Below are positions 22,893-35,964 of a DNA stretch of 64,000 nt, piece by piece. Both the position numbers and the translations under genes were made by a program. The notes beneath the pieces are model-generated. The model had not been told where the DNA came from. It saw only the letters and a program-made list of their open reading frames with translations, and did no database searches. The DNA lies in the NCBI GenBank assembly GCA_022578605.1, contig MU394065.1, positions 620,001-684,000 on the forward strand, read 5' to 3'. Positions within the stretch are counted from its first letter, which is position 1; each line of letters opens with the position of its first letter. The DNA is from Camillea tinctor (taxonomy: Eukaryota; Ascomycota; Sordariomycetes; Xylariales; Xylariaceae).

Positions 22893-24185
22893 TTATAGAA
22901 TTTCCTTGAGCTGCTGCTTTTGTGCTGGCGTCAGGGTAGTTGGGAACTTTACGTTGTACTTGACGATGAAATTGCCGCGCTCGCCGGGCTTCTTGGAGAT
23001 GGGCATGCCCAGCCCCGGGTATGAGTCTGACATACCCGGACCCGTGGGACCGGCCTTGTCGATACTGAGCTGCTTGCCATCGATTGTCGTTACTGTTCGT
23101 TTCCAGCCGGTAAGCGCCTCTTTGAGGTCTAGATCGATCGTGTGTATCAGGTCATCGCCATCTCGGGTATAAAGGGGGTGGGGTTTCTGTTGGGGATCAA
23201 TGTTAGCTATCAATTGTCGTAAAAAAAGGGGGGAAACCAATGTTAAAGGGGTTTGTAAGTAAAGCAAGCTTACCTCTTCCACGATGAAATGTAGATCCTG
23301 TTTCCCACCTTCCTCCTGATCACCGACACCCTTGAACTTGATCTTGCTTCCCTTCTTTAGACCAGGCTTGATGGGGACCTCGAGGACTTGGTCACTAGTC
23401 GTCCTCTTGCCCACATCGTCAAAGGTCTTTCGTTTGATCTTCATCTTCTTGGTTATGCCGTGATACAGCTCCTCTAACGTCAAGGGAAGAGATCGCTCAA
23501 CAGTGGTCACCTCGGGAGTGGCTTCTCGTTGACCGCCCCCACTACTTCTGAATGGATCGGGACCAGTTCCAAAGCCATTGTTGCGCATGCGACTGGACCG
23601 GCCACCGCTAGCCCGTGGCATACCAGGGAAGCTAGGGTAGTCATCGTCATCGTCAACACCCATGCCACCTCCACTGGCACGCATGAACTCGGCAAAGATG
23701 CTCTCAGGGTTGCTGAAGTTGAAGGCGTGGGCGCCATTGCCGGTCTCAAAGTGGAATGTGCGGGCTCCCCCTCCTCCTCCGGGCATGCCACCAAAGTTGA
23801 AGCCCGAGAAGCCGCCAGGCATGCCGCCACCTTGTGCGCTGGCGAATGGGTTATCCCCAGGCGGAGGCGGGGCACCACCGCGAAGTAGAAATTCGAGACC
23901 ATACTGGTCATACGTCTTTCTCTTCTCGGGGTCTGATAGGATTTCGTAAGCTTGTGAACATTCCTTGAATCTCTCGGCGGCTTCCGGGTTGTCTTTGTTC
24001 TTATCGGGATGCCATTTTAGTGCAGCTTTTCTATTTACCAGTTAGTACTATTGCTACCAAGACCAAGGCCAAGGCCAAGAATGAAAAGGAAGTAGTGGTG
24101 CTTACCTGTATGCCTTCTTGATCTCCTCTCCGGAGGCGTCAGGCTTGACGCTTAGCTGGTCGTACAGCTTAGTTTCCTTCACCAT
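22893..24185 (-). CDS. psi1: Type II Hsp40 co-chaperone (DnaJ family, Sis1/Psi1-like)
   Basis: Three exons, 24106-24185, 23274-24030 and 22893-23186, with GT-AG introns and exact frame, encode 376 residues. The J domain (about 1-70) carries the HPD triad in [12 protein letters not shown]. It is followed by a long Gly/Phe-rich region (about 85-190) and then two C-terminal peptide-binding domains ([60 protein letters not shown]). There is no CxxCxGxG zinc region, so it is class II like yeast Sis1 and S. pombe Psi1. It hands substrates to cytosolic Hsp70 and supports translation and disaggregation. A perfect heat-shock element lies about 1.2 kb upstream with no other gene between, so heat control by Hsf1 is likely. 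Confidence 0.95.
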
Positions 24186-25417
24186 CTTGACAGATGTGTG
24201 TGTAAGGAAGGTAAAGGGTAGTTGGTTAGGTTTGATAGGCTGTGCTCAGTGACTAGATACGTGTATGTGTCCGGATGTATGTGTGGGTGTATGTATGTAT
24301 ATGTCGGAAGTAAGGTGTGCGTGTGTGTATGTGTAGAGTTGTTGCGATGTGAGTGTGGTATGGTGTGGTATGGTATGAAGTTAGGAGGTAAGTAGGTAAA
24401 AAAAAAGTAGTTGTAGGCTTGGTATTGTTAGTTACGAAGGAAAAAAAAAAAAGAAAAAGAGGTAAAGAAAAGAAATAGAAGGTAGCGTGGGAAATACGAT
24501 GGAAGGAAAAATTGACTGAATGATGAAAGCGCCGACAAAGCTAGAAAGGTCGATTGCCTGGCAAGGGAGTAATGAAAGTGAAGCTATGTTGTGCAGGTAG
24601 AAGATTCGGGAATGGACGATTTATGGTGGAGGTGGGATGAGGGAACGGGCAGAGTTAAAAGTGACGTGACGTTGGTTGATGTTCAGAACCAAATGTAGAA
24701 CCATGGGTAATGGGTAAAAGTGGGCAACAGTACAACACCTTTTTTCGAGTACGTACCTAGGGAGAGAGAGAATGTATCTTTTTCGTTTTCTTTTTTTTTT
24801 GTTCTTATCTTAATTCCTAAAGTCGAAGAAAGCGGAACAATCTTGAAGTCATGTAAGTAAACATTCCAAAATCTCAAATTCTACACCATATAAGAAAACA
24901 CAAAAGAACTAAAAAAGCCTTACCACTCAATATTCTAAATTAAAAAAGAAAAAAAGAAAAGAGAGAAAGAAGAAGAAAAAATAAAGTGATTTTTTCCTTT
25001 TTTGCCTTCAACAATTCGGGCGGTCAGGACTTTTATTGGAGGTCCTGTCGGGTCGGAGGGAACAAGATACATGTAAGAGGGACAATGACGCCCAATGATA
25101 GTGGGGTTGGCGGGGTAAAGTACAGCACATGTATGCTTGATACAAGGTGTGTATAAGTAAGGGTCCTTAAACTTATCTTGGGAGAAGAAAAAGATGAATA
25201 AAAAGAACAGAGAACAAAAAAGCAAATAAGTACCTAAGTACACTGTTGGGAATTCTACGAATGCCTTAAACCAAAAAAAGATCTGCTTGAAACCAATTCC
25301 GTTTGAATTCCAGTGCGCAAATGTGTGCGCGTGCGTCTTCTTTACGCTACAACAACTTACTAGATTCCCCCAGTTGCTTCCGGTAAAGTTATGCTGCAGA
25401 TGATCCTGGAAAGCTAT
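24186..25417. other. Upstream region of the Hsp40 gene
   Basis: Long non-coding region with GTGT/TATG microsatellites (24270-24370) and A-rich and purine-rich patches. No gene seen; a 172-codon minus-strand frame (24935-25453) is Phe/Lys-rich low complexity. Confidence 0.5.
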
Positions 25418-25437
25418 AGAAGCTTCGAGAAGCTTCC
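25418..25437 (-). promoter_or_regulatory. Heat-shock element, four perfect units
   Basis: GAAgcTTCgaGAAgcTTC (25419-25436) is an uninterrupted nGAAnnTTCn array of four inverted pentamers, the optimal binding site for trimeric Hsf1. It lies 1.23 kb before the Hsp40 ATG and no other gene start is nearer. Confidence 0.65.
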
Positions 25438-26521
25438 ATCTATAGAAACCCATAATAGCAACAATAACAAAAAAAAAAAACCTACACTGGCCAACAACGT
25501 GATATACATAATGTTCAACAAATAGCTCATAAATGCTTAAAGGTCACAAATGATCATTTTAAAAAGATGAATGCAAGAGGAGTTTATGGTGATAAAAAAT
25601 AAATCCAGGGTTAAAGGTACGTACATACACACTACCCTAGAGATTGGGCAGAAGGTTTCCATTTTAGGGTTTGGCGTGAAAGTATAATGTCTTTTGACCT
25701 AACCTACTAGGTTAACTCAACCTAGTATGTACATACATACATACAACCATGTAGTAGCGCAATAGGTTATGTATAAGTGTATTCAGTCCGAACATGAACA
25801 TGAACATGAGCATCCATTACCGAACCGTTGCATTCCACCTGATGCATGTGTGTCACGACACCTTAGTTCAGTTGTATAAACTACTACTTACTACATGGTC
25901 TATGCAAACAATTCATACTCTTCTGCATGACTACGTCTACATGTGCTTTGGTATCCTATTAAGTCGATTTGCTTTCCTATCTATCCCCCCCGGGCAAAAA
26001 CTGCCAGCGCGAACTGAAGACATGGGCCCCGTTGGTAATCGTACATCATATCATCGATTCGAAAGGGGATAGGGTACTGATTTGGCTCATGCAAGTATGG
26101 ACTCTTCTGGACTTGGGTATCAAATATCATCTACACTACTACCTATACACATACATGTAAGCAGTGAACAGCACTAGGTCGACCTGCAAAACAACCATGT
26201 CCAATCATCCAGTGGGCCGCTATAAGCCCTCTTTTAAAGCCTTCGCCTGTCATCGTCGTGTGACACGTTCCTTCCCTTGACATTAATTTGATCCCCTCTG
26301 CCCCTTTATCACTTTTATCATCATCCAGTAGTGCCCTCCTTCAACCCCCCCCCTCTCCCAAAAATAATTCTCCCGCAATGCAAGTACCCCTCTCCTGCCA
26401 GTGAATGCTGTTCCACCTTTTACGCCAAGTAGTATGCATATAGCAACCCTTCAAGTAGGAAATGCTAGTAGATAAACCCCCATTGCCAATTAGCTATCTC
26501 TCTCCTGCCCATGGTCCATGC
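25438..26521. other. Intergenic, no gene seen
   Basis: AT-rich spacer with an ACAT microsatellite (about 25727-25744). It ends in the 3' flank of the Rup1-like gene. Confidence 0.5.
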
Positions 26522-29500
26522 TCAAGTACCCTCTTGATGATCTGCATCAAGATCCATCATGTCAATTGGACCTTGATGTGTACTATTACCTGGCCGGGTC
26601 AAGAATGGGGTGATGCCTCCGCTGCGCTCCTGCATCTCCGGTTCTTTGGAAACCGCTGTTTCCCCATCGAACATCTGCACCTCCTCCATATTGTCCGAGT
26701 TCTCGTAAGGTACAGCAGCAGCAGCAGCAGCAGCATCCTGCGGTACTAGCCTGTTGTTTCCTATTTCCCGACACTCAGGGGTTGGTGACCCGCTGTCATT
26801 TGTTCGAAAGTTGGCCAACGATTCAACAATGTCACCTAGCCTACCAGGTCTCGGGCTGTTGCTAGCGAATTCTTCATGATGAGTGGTGGGAGTTGTGTCA
26901 TCTGGGAAGGTTAGGTCTACATCACCTAGGTCATCCCGTATGCTGCCATGCGTCGCGACAGAGGATCCATGGCTATATTTTCGTTTGGCCCCGGAGACCC
27001 CGCGAACAAAGGATAAATCGTCACCAGTTTCTAGCGCTTGCTGCTCTGCTTGCTGCTGTTGGTCCTGCTCTTCTCTCTGCTCCTGGGCAAGTTCTTGCTG
27101 AAAAGAGCGGTTGTCCGCCTTGACAAACATCTAGGCATAGTTAGCTACCACTCAGCTAGTACTAAGACAAGAGTACTTACGCGGAGAGCATCTGAGAGTG
27201 CAACCGGGGTCGCTTCCATGGCTGCCTCTGAAGCATAAACAAGAATGGGATACCTAGATTCAGTTCCAGCTGCTTGCAAGACGTCCTCTAGCGTAACTTC
27301 CTAGGTGAGGTGTGAGCTTCGAAACATGAAATCAGCTTGGGGAAGGCCTGGAAAACATACTTCTGCTTTAATGGGATTCGTATCACCCGCGGCATATCCA
27401 ATCTTCCACCATTGGTCTTCTGGCGTTGTATCTTGATCCAAGTCGATCAGGTCAGGCTCTCGCCGGACGCTAACATAAGCTAACTCGCTCGTCAAGGCAA
27501 CACCGCGAAGCAAATACTTTTGGGTTGGGTTCCAATATTCTGGACGGTATGCGTTAGGATGCGAGCGGAAGACATAGAGTTCGTCATCCGCTTCGTGTTC
27601 TTGGCAAGTGAGGCGTTTCCCAACGACTTCCAAGTACTCCGTCCACTGCTCCTTTTTGCGTTTGCATTCTATCACATAGTTAGACAACACGGGTGCTAGG
27701 AAATATAGGGGCTCTCTTACTAGCAAGATCCCGATCGACTTGTTCAACTTCATCTTTGGCAACCTTTATAATATCCTCCCATACTTGCTTCTTGGACTCC
27801 TCCTCGGGGGTGAGTTCAAACGGCCCCGTTTGCGTGTGAATGAGACGCAGATCGCTCATTGTGTACGGCATGCCTTTTTGCCATCGGTCCTCGTAGTAGC
27901 GCCATTGTGCGTCCTCCTTCTGGCGCTGAATAAGTGCCTCTGCAGATGAAATAACCTTCCCTAAGCATTCGTGAACATCATGTGGATGGTCTAATTCCTC
28001 GAACATAGGGTTGTCATGTTGGCCTTTGCATTTGACGCGAGATTTCTCCCATCTCGTCAAGTTCTGGATCCCCTTCCGGAATTCGCGCAGCTGAGATTGG
28101 AGATGTATGGCGATATCTTTCCGCTCTAGCATGTAGCGGTCCGCGTAGAAAACGGCAGGTATTTCGCATGGTTTGGAAAGCCCTGTCACTCCAAATCGCA
28201 TGGTTACCACGTCGGCAGGCTTGGATAGAACGGCAAACTTAGCGTCGTCCGGGAAGCTTTGGTCCAGTAATACTGCATTCTGCCAGAGGAGGCCGTCTAA
28301 GGCATCATAGAGGGTATTTACCCATGCGTATACATCCCTATCCAGTTGGATATCGAGGAACATAAATGACGTCTCTTGCTCATCCTCAATGTTGTCTTCA
28401 GAGTTCTCGACGGGTGGCTCGGCTGGCGTCGGCATCATCGAAACCAGCTTGCCTGTCGTGGTCATGGGTTCGAGATCGCAATCGGGATTCTGGGAACTCT
28501 CTTCCTTCAAGGCCTCGAACAACTTTTCTTCAACATCCGGCATCCAAGCTCCGAAAGTCGAATCAACCGGTTTGGTCTCAACAAGGCAGTCAACTGTCCC
28601 GTAGCTTCGTTCTGTGTGGTCGAGGAACGCCACCAAACGATGGAGCTCTTCACTAAAATCAGGATGAGCTTCTTCGCCCCAGAGTTCTTCGCCCCTCGCC
28701 ATTGCGGCAAGATGCTCCTGCTTGAAGATGGGCTGGCCTCTCCACCATGCCGAATTATGGCCATAGTTGCGCGAGGGGGTCCCGCAATTGAGCAGGATAT
28801 TTCTGACCGCGGGGATCTTGTGGAAAATGGAGATAATGGCACCAACACGATGGTCCTTTGTCTGACGTAGGAACGCAGGCACACCCGGCGCTCTCTTTCG
28901 CTGGCTGGGAGCTGGGTCGGTCTTGGTAGCCTCTGCCGAGGCCTTGGTAGGCACCATGGCCCATTGCTCACTCGCATACTGAGGTCGGTTGGCAGGACCA
29001 AAGTACTTAAGATTGGTATCATTGTCGACTATTCCGGCTTCCTGGGGCGGAAGACCAGACTCGGCGGCAGACTCGGCCAGGGCCCTTCGGAGATCGTCAT
29101 CTTCCTGCGCACTACTAGTAGGAGCTCCTAGATGCAGACGGTCAGCTGAGGTATCCGACGGACGCACCAGGAATACCTGCTGCCTCCTGCGCGGCAAATT
29201 CATATTAGCATACCATGTGGAGATCGGTTGTTGGTTCTTGAGGGAGGTCGGGTTGGAGCGGCGCTATTCTCATAGCTTAGCGGTAATTCGTCAGGACCTT
29301 GAATATTGAAGGCTGTGGCAGTCGGCGAAGTCAGAGTCAGCAGTCCATTGTCTCCCCAACCCTTGGGTAGGTACCGCGCCGATGGCTAGTGGTATAGGAT
29401 ATCGTAGGATCTTACAGATGCCCGCGTTGTTTGTCTCTCCCTCACGGTCCATAGAAAACTGAGATTCGTCCCATTTGTACTACAACAGACTTAGATGACC

Positions 29501-29810
29501 AGGTACCACGGAGAGGCATGTGCGGGCAGGATACCTTTTGGCCGGTAGGATCCTCGAAATACTCTTCGATGGCTCGAGCAATATCATTATGATTGGCCTA
29601 TGCAAAGAAGGGGAGGGGAAAGTAAAGCCCCCCTCCTCCCCCCCTCAACGGTTAGCACCAGGTCAAAGTTATGTTGGCTGTCTGTAGTGAGGGGCATTCT
29701 TTTTTTTTCTTCCTTACCTTCAAACGAGTGATAGCTTCCGATCGCGAGACACTCGTAATATCGCATACCATTAGTATGTCGCTATCAGAGGGGTCTGCAA
29801 GTGTCGCCAT
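26522..29810 (-). CDS. UBA + UIM + USP-like (inactive) protein, Rup1-like
   Basis: Eight exons with GT-AG borders and exact phases: 29718-29810, 29535-29597, 29416-29479, 29214-29312, 27721-29145, 27361-27668, 27181-27300 and 26522-27130; 926 residues. Residues about 7-48 form a UBA-like helix bundle (LMVCDITSVSRSEAITRLK, ANHNDIARAIEEYFED). Residues 121-136 (EDDDLRRALAESAAES) are a textbook UIM. From about 195 the chain follows the layout of a USP25/28-like deubiquitinase: a Cys-box-like helix (GAIISIFHKIPAVRNILL), YLLRGV...AYVSVRRE, then WWKIGY...EEVTLEDVL. The catalytic Cys aligns with His205, and the His box lacks GHY. The C-terminus is Gln- and Ala-rich disordered (a GCT/CAG repeat encodes a poly-Ala run). 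It probably binds ubiquitin and scaffolds a real Ubp, as yeast Rup1 does with Rsp5 and Ubp2. Confidence 0.8.
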
Positions 29811-31507
29811 TTTGAAGACCGTCTTAAGTGCTCAGAATATGCGGCGGTATGGTGCGGTTGGCATGCAGCCGACTGGACATAGAAATATATTCGATCGGCG
29901 ACTGCGTAAAGATTGTGGGGGGAAACGAGCTTGGAAGAAGCATGGGCAGAAACAGAGGATCAAAAATAATTGCTATGGTTAGAATGTGAGAAGAGAAAAA
30001 AAAAGAGTGAATAAAAAGGAAGAGGAATTAAAAAGGGTATCATGCACGGTGAAAATAAATTCTGGGAATGGAATTGTTGTTCACCCACCCATAAGAAATA
30101 TAGGTGGTGGTTTTTGGTGGTGGTAGTGATTTAAATGATTGTCAGGTTTCCTACCAACAAATAATCGAAGATGGTGGTGATGACGATGTTATCGACAAAA
30201 GCTCTGTACTTTTAGGTAGGTACCATATGTACCGTATGTACCGTATGTACCATGTAATTGGGCATTCCTGCCCATGCCAAAGCAAAACCCACTACTTAGC
30301 GCTGTCAGATTATACACTATATACATACATCCCACCTTGACCCATGTCTTGCCATGTACCTAGGTACTATGTATCTCCGTACATAAGTGTGTACACTGCA
30401 TTTACATTCTACTCTACCTCAGATAGATAGGCTACGCTCCAAGTTATTTGTGTACCTACATAGGTATCTATCTCTGTAACATATGTACTGGCTACTCCGT
30501 AATACATGAAGTATCCATCTTTGACGTATTTGGTGTAGGGCTGGTAGGTCTAAGCATTGTAAGATAGGTTATACCATGTCGGGTACTACGAATTATCCTG
30601 GGCTCAGATCTTAGATGCCTCGTCGCCTGGCTAGGGACGTTGTCTGAATATAAAGCCATGTAGGAAGCACTAATATCAATAATATCAATGAGATCAACAC
30701 TCTATTTATAGAGGTACCTAGATAGGGTATATGTATATATATATATGTGCGTGTGTGTGTAATCACTACTGCTCATATATCTACGACTTATGTTAGCTCT
30801 TCTGTGTTTCTGGCATTGTTCCTCAATGAGTGGAACGTTAATGGATGAATTCTAATAAGAACAAGCTCAAGCATAGGGTTAAAGGATGTGCAATGCATTC
30901 ATCGGGATATACAAATCACCCAACATGTAAGTATGTAAAAGACTGTATCAACCTGCTGTAGAAATTATGTTATTTGGTTCCTTTATGAACATATTTGTCG
31001 GCTCGTTCCCAGATACCAGAACCCACCCAAACCAGGGAAGCCCAGCAGTTCCAGAGACGAGACCTCCGATATCTATCTGTACCCTACAGAGACTATTTCC
31101 CTAGGCCTGTGAAGCGCGGGGGAGGCTAATGACCGCCAGCAATCCAACTGCAATGAATGAGATAAGTGAACGAAAACAAAATCTCCCCCTTTACCTGGAA
31201 GAGATCCATAAAACGCCTGCCCGACGCTATGCAAGTGTATACTGATATATGAAACGGACTGCTTGGCCCATTTCTCACGACCCCCTCCCCTTCCCACTGA
31301 AGTTTTATTGGTGTCTGATCTTGACTTGCTCGGTTCCTTTCAACAATTTTCGAGACTTGTATCTTAAGAATATTGCCACATCCTAAGAAGACATTTGTGT
31401 CTTTCCCGATGATATACAATGTCTGTGCGGTAGTCCGGACGTTGTTGCTAGTGTATAGCGGTGAACTCAATTCTTTGAGTTTGATCCCGGTTGGGACTTG
31501 TCAATAG
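29811..31507. other. Intergenic, no gene seen
   Basis: AT-rich with a GTACCGTAT tandem (about 30220-30255), a TA/TG microsatellite (30727-30760) and TACCTAGGTAC (30357-30367). 3' flank of the E2 gene at the end. Confidence 0.5.
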
Positions 31508-32383
31508 CTAAGAGTCTTCATCGTCGCTCGCGCCCTCTTCCTCCCCATCTTCGTCGAATTCAGCCATGTCCTCATCGCCGGTGTCACTGCCCCCAAAGTC
31601 GAGTTCTTCGTCACTTTCGGCCCAGAATGCAGCATCGTCATCAGTCGACTTCGGGGGTGGTGGGGGCTCGAGACTTGTAGGCATCACGAACCCCTCCGGG
31701 ATGTCGCCTTTAGACTTCTCAACGATTTCCTTGGCCTTTTGGTTGTAAGCATCCCGCTTATCCCGATACATGACGCCGGCATCAACATTGGCAGGAGAGT
31801 TGATTTCAGGGTCGTCCAGCAGTAAAAGCACCGACCGAAGGACAGACTCGACTCCCTGGAGAGGGGACCAGCGCTCACTAGCTTGTTCGCCCGATGTAAT
31901 ATCCTCACCCGGTGTGTGCAAAATGGATATACATAGCTTGCCGTCGGGATAGATGTTGGGATGGTAGATGGGAAGTAGGAACCGGAAAGTCGGGGGCTGG
32001 TAGGGATATTCTTCGGTGAACGTCATTTCTGCCTATATCCAAACAGTCACGGTGAGTGCCCTTTTCCTCACACAAACAGTGGCCATGTCTTGGAGTAGGG
32101 TATGTGGTTACCTTGAAATAGCCACCGTTGAAGGCGCTATCGGGATTAACAACGATCAATCCTAACCGCCAGCGGAGGATGTTGTTGTTGACCAACTAAA
32201 GCCGGACAGAGTTAATATCGAGACGGGAACTTGGTAGATATAAATATAATGCGGTGTTCGGTGTATGATGTGTGGTGTGGCGTTGGGACTTACATCTATG
32301 TTCACCCACTTCTCTTTACTCAGCTCTTGCATTTCCACCATCAAGCGGTGTTTGGCACCCCCAGAAGCCCTAGACGAGGCCAT
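31508..32383 (-). CDS. cdc34: Ubiquitin-conjugating enzyme E2, Cdc34/Ubc3 type
   Basis: Three exons, 32294-32383, 32112-32195 and 31508-32032, give 232 residues with exact frame. The E2 fold shows LRWRLGLIVVNPDSAFNGGYF, HPN at 82-84 and the active-site Cys92 in DGKLCISILH. It is followed by the roughly 12-residue acidic insertion (TPGEDITSGEQASERWSP) that is diagnostic of Cdc34/Ubc7-class E2s. The C-terminal extension DIPEGFVMPTS followed by a long Asp/Glu tail (GDEDMAEFDEDGEEEGA) places it with Cdc34, the SCF partner that drives G1/S and other degradations. It acts in nucleus and cytosol. It lies about 1.7 kb from the ubiquitin-binding Rup1-like gene, transcribed in the same direction; the proximity may be chance. 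Confidence 0.95.
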
Positions 32384-35300
32384 TGCGTTGATGAAATCCG
32401 GAGATAGCGTGATGTGGTTTTGGTTTTCCTTGGTGTATGTTAAGAGGTATGTGCTTGGGGAAGGCGATGACGTGCGATTCCCTCTCTATCTCTCTACTAT
32501 ATATCTCTCTCGGAACAGTACAGTTTCGGACGCGATAAGGGGGGGCAGGAACGTTTCTTTTTCTTCCTTTTTTTTTTAATCTTTTTTTTTTCCTTTTTTT
32601 AAGCAACTCTCGCGATGAAAAGAAAGAAGAAGAAAAAAAAACACGAAACGAAACTAAAGTCAAATAAAGGGATGAGAATGAATATGATATTATGGGCGTG
32701 GTGTTTGCCGCAATCTTCTGACAAGAAGGAGAATTTGGTGCTGGAATTAAGAGACGGTAGAAGAACCAAGTGCGTCAGAGGGAGGAATTATCCTTAAAAG
32801 ATGTCTAACCCAGGCGTGATTCCTCGGCGCCTGACTCGGGACCCACCAATCAATTCCTGGTCCATTCACCTCCACTCGCGATAACAGATGTGGTCAATGG
32901 TTAGGTACTTAAGTTAACTAGGTTGAGTAGCTGTATATCCAAGTACTTCAATGTATGTTAGTATGCCACTCCCCAAAAGTAGGTACATATTTATGTATGT
33001 ACATACATCATGGTACATACGTACATCTACCACTTATACTAGGTTAGTGTACTATACGTTGAATGACCGGAACCTAACCAGAACCTTAACGGCAATGGGA
33101 GAAACACCATGAACATCCCCTGAAACCACCTTCCTACAACTAGGTAGGTATTTACCTACTAGCCCACCTACCAGCCTATCTACTTACTTAGGTGCTCATA
33201 CCTGTATGTGGTGCAGGTTATGTTAGTAAAGGTTGCCACCTACATACCAAAAGCCGGGCAGGGAAACATAATTTTTCACTTACATACCTCGGGCAGTACA
33301 CTAGGTTAGGTTATGTGATATATGTACCTAATGTTTGGTGTAAGTGGCCCCGGGGGCTTACATACATCCACATCATACATGTACAAAGTATTAATAATAA
33401 TCGAACAGAAAATTTGCATAATTATAAGGTTGTCTACCTATGTCTAGGTACATTGATTGTTGTTGTTGCTGTTATTGTTGTTGTTGTTGATGTAATGTCT
33501 GGTAGTGTAGGTTATTAGTGTTAGAAAGTTAGAAAGACACTCAAAACAACAAGGACAACTGACCTGTCTACCTAACCTACCTAAAGCAACTCTATTGAAT
33601 AGACAGGCCACAACCTAACCAATGTCTTGATGAATCTGGATCCATCTTCCGAAAGGTACGGGAAGATTGTACCGTACCACGTACAATACAATGTAGGTTA
33701 GGTTAAAATCCGTAGGTTGACAGGAGTGGCCTGTGCAATTTTAATACCTGAACCTGAATCAAGGATTCAACCTAGGATTCAGGACGGGACTAAGGATCTG
33801 ACGCTTCAAGACCCGGGTGCCATCCTGCATTGTCGATTAAAATTAATCCGGCTTTGTCGTGGTGATCAGTGAAATCTTCCCACCATCACACACTTCTTGT
33901 ACCCAGTGTACTAGTAGTCATTCCATTGACAAGTGCAACAGATTGCGTGTGCTCACAAGACACTGTCAATAATAAGAATAATAATAATAATGGCAACAAC
34001 AATAACAACAAAGAGTATAGTCGTAAGGTTCCGGTATCCTTTGACCGCCCTATCTTTCATGCCGACCTGCCTAGTATTTACCTACAGTGTATGCTCCACT
34101 TTAGGAGATGAATGCCTTGAAAAGTCAACCTATCCCGTGCCCCAATCGGAATTGCACCTCATCATAGGTGTAGACAAATAGCCAAACTGATTGAACTAGT
34201 AGGAAGATAGAATGGAAGTTAGGTTTGGTAGATCATAGTGCTGAGTAGATGGGAAAATATGAATGGCGAGTCTGTAGGTATAAGTAGATGCATATATTCT
34301 GCAGCAGGGTGGATACTAGTTCTCGACGTCCGTTTCTCCGTCTGCAATGCCATTGACGTTATGTAGGTTACTTACTTACCTACTTTTCTACCTAACCTGT
34401 TGGATAGGGATAGGGATAGGGATTAAGTATATGGTTGAGGGTAACGGGGTCTCGTCTTGTGGAAACACCCTGAAAACCTAATCAGAGGAGGTGTGGGTGT
34501 ACATACTACATACGGTATATATATACGTCTCTTTTTTTCTTTTTAGTGTATTCGTATTCAATGTTTTGATCGTGATCGTGCTGGTGTAGGCAGTTCGAGT
34601 AATACATATGCTCATACACATTCTTGCCAACCTAGTATAAGACAACATTGATAATAGCGCAACGCTAACAACACATACACATCGATTAATACATATTATG
34701 TACACTACATAGATGAGAGATGGAGAAGGAGGAGATGGGAGAGGGAGGAGAAGGACACCGCAAGTAAGATAGCCGCTGACCATGACCAATTTTATTGTCT
34801 CAAAATTCTACCTTCTACATATACCTACATGGTGTAGGTACATGTCATGTCAGCAAGAAAGGAGAAAAGAGAAAAGAGAAAAAGGTAGGTATACTGACAA
34901 CTAACATAGCATATCTACCTAGTCATATTATCCTCGTTGCTCACCGGAGGCTAGCCTGCGAAGTCATCTCGGCACTACCGTGTAGATAGTTACGATACAT
35001 GTAACAGAGGGAACACAGGATGAGTGAGCAAGAAGTTGACGGGAAACAAAGTTTGGTAAGCGGCAGTGGTAAAGCGATAAGTGGTGTGTAGCACGAAGCC
35101 GACCCAGTGACCCCCAAACGTCCCCGACCCAGTACCTATCCATAGGTACTTTAGGTACGTAGAGGGAAATAGAGAAACAAGGGGGGAGTGCACGTAGTAA
35201 AAGCGGAACTCAGCGGGACTCACTAGTGTAGTTTCCTAGGCAAAGGGTAAAAGAGGGCAAGGCGAAGGCGAGAAAAAAAAAAGGGCACTAGGGCGTGTGA

Positions 35301-35964
35301 GTGGGTCACAGGTACTTTGTTCGCTTCTCTTCGTTACTCCCCCAGTCCTAAGTTCCCCGTGCCTTCCCCCGTCACCACACTCAACTCACCTCAACTTCAT
35401 CCTTTCACCCAACGACCGATCATTCATCACACCACCTACAACTTTCCAACCCCCCTCACCAAGGCGACAACTACCAGCGACGACGAGGTATCGCGACATC
35501 GCCATCAAACGCCGTCTTCGCACCCTATCATCATCGAGCCACACGAATTACGATTTTACGATTACTCGACACGATTGATTTTGGTGCATGCTGGTCGAAC
35601 TCGGGCTTTCTTCGACCACAGCAGCCGGTCGGCGGGTTTGGCGCGACTTTGCCACAGCCTGAAGATTGCCTTTTACCTGAATAGCCATCATCACCACCAC
35701 CACCACAACCACCGTCACCCCGTCATTTGTCGTCCGTCGTCGAAATCAACATCGATAATCGAGTCGAGTCGGGCGCATTCGCATTTTAATCGATTTTCCG
35801 ACCACCGATTCATCCCATTCTGATCCAGCACTGCCAGCTCGGGTTTTCCCTCCCGATTACCCCGTTGCCGCGTGCTTGATTGACGATTTCTTTCTCCACC
35901 TCCGATCGTTCGCCTTGCTCGCTCGTCCAAACCTTTGCACCTTTGTCTATCATTCTCTTTCTCA
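32384..35964. other. Intergenic, gene-poor, no gene seen
   Basis: 3.6 kb of AT-rich DNA with many ACCTACCT/TACATACA units (32990-33200), a (TTG)n tract (33451-33490), AAT/AAC repeats (33969-34012) and a GGGATA triplet repeat (about 34406-34425). The last 600 bases are pyrimidine-rich and likely the promoter and 5' leader of Med19. ORFs there (such as 35317-35823) have low-complexity His/Ser products. Confidence 0.5.

Noticed and set aside
24935..25453. 172-codon minus-strand ORF upstream of the Hsp40 gene
   Set aside because: Phe/Lys-rich low-complexity translation of AT-rich promoter DNA that contains the heat-shock element.
34406..34425. GGGATA repeats resembling telomeric sequence
   Set aside because: Unit differs from TTAGGG and is only a few copies long; ordinary microsatellite.
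35317..35823. 168-codon plus-strand ORF before Med19
   Set aside because: His/Ser/Arg low complexity in a pyrimidine-rich leader; no continuation into the Med19 frame.
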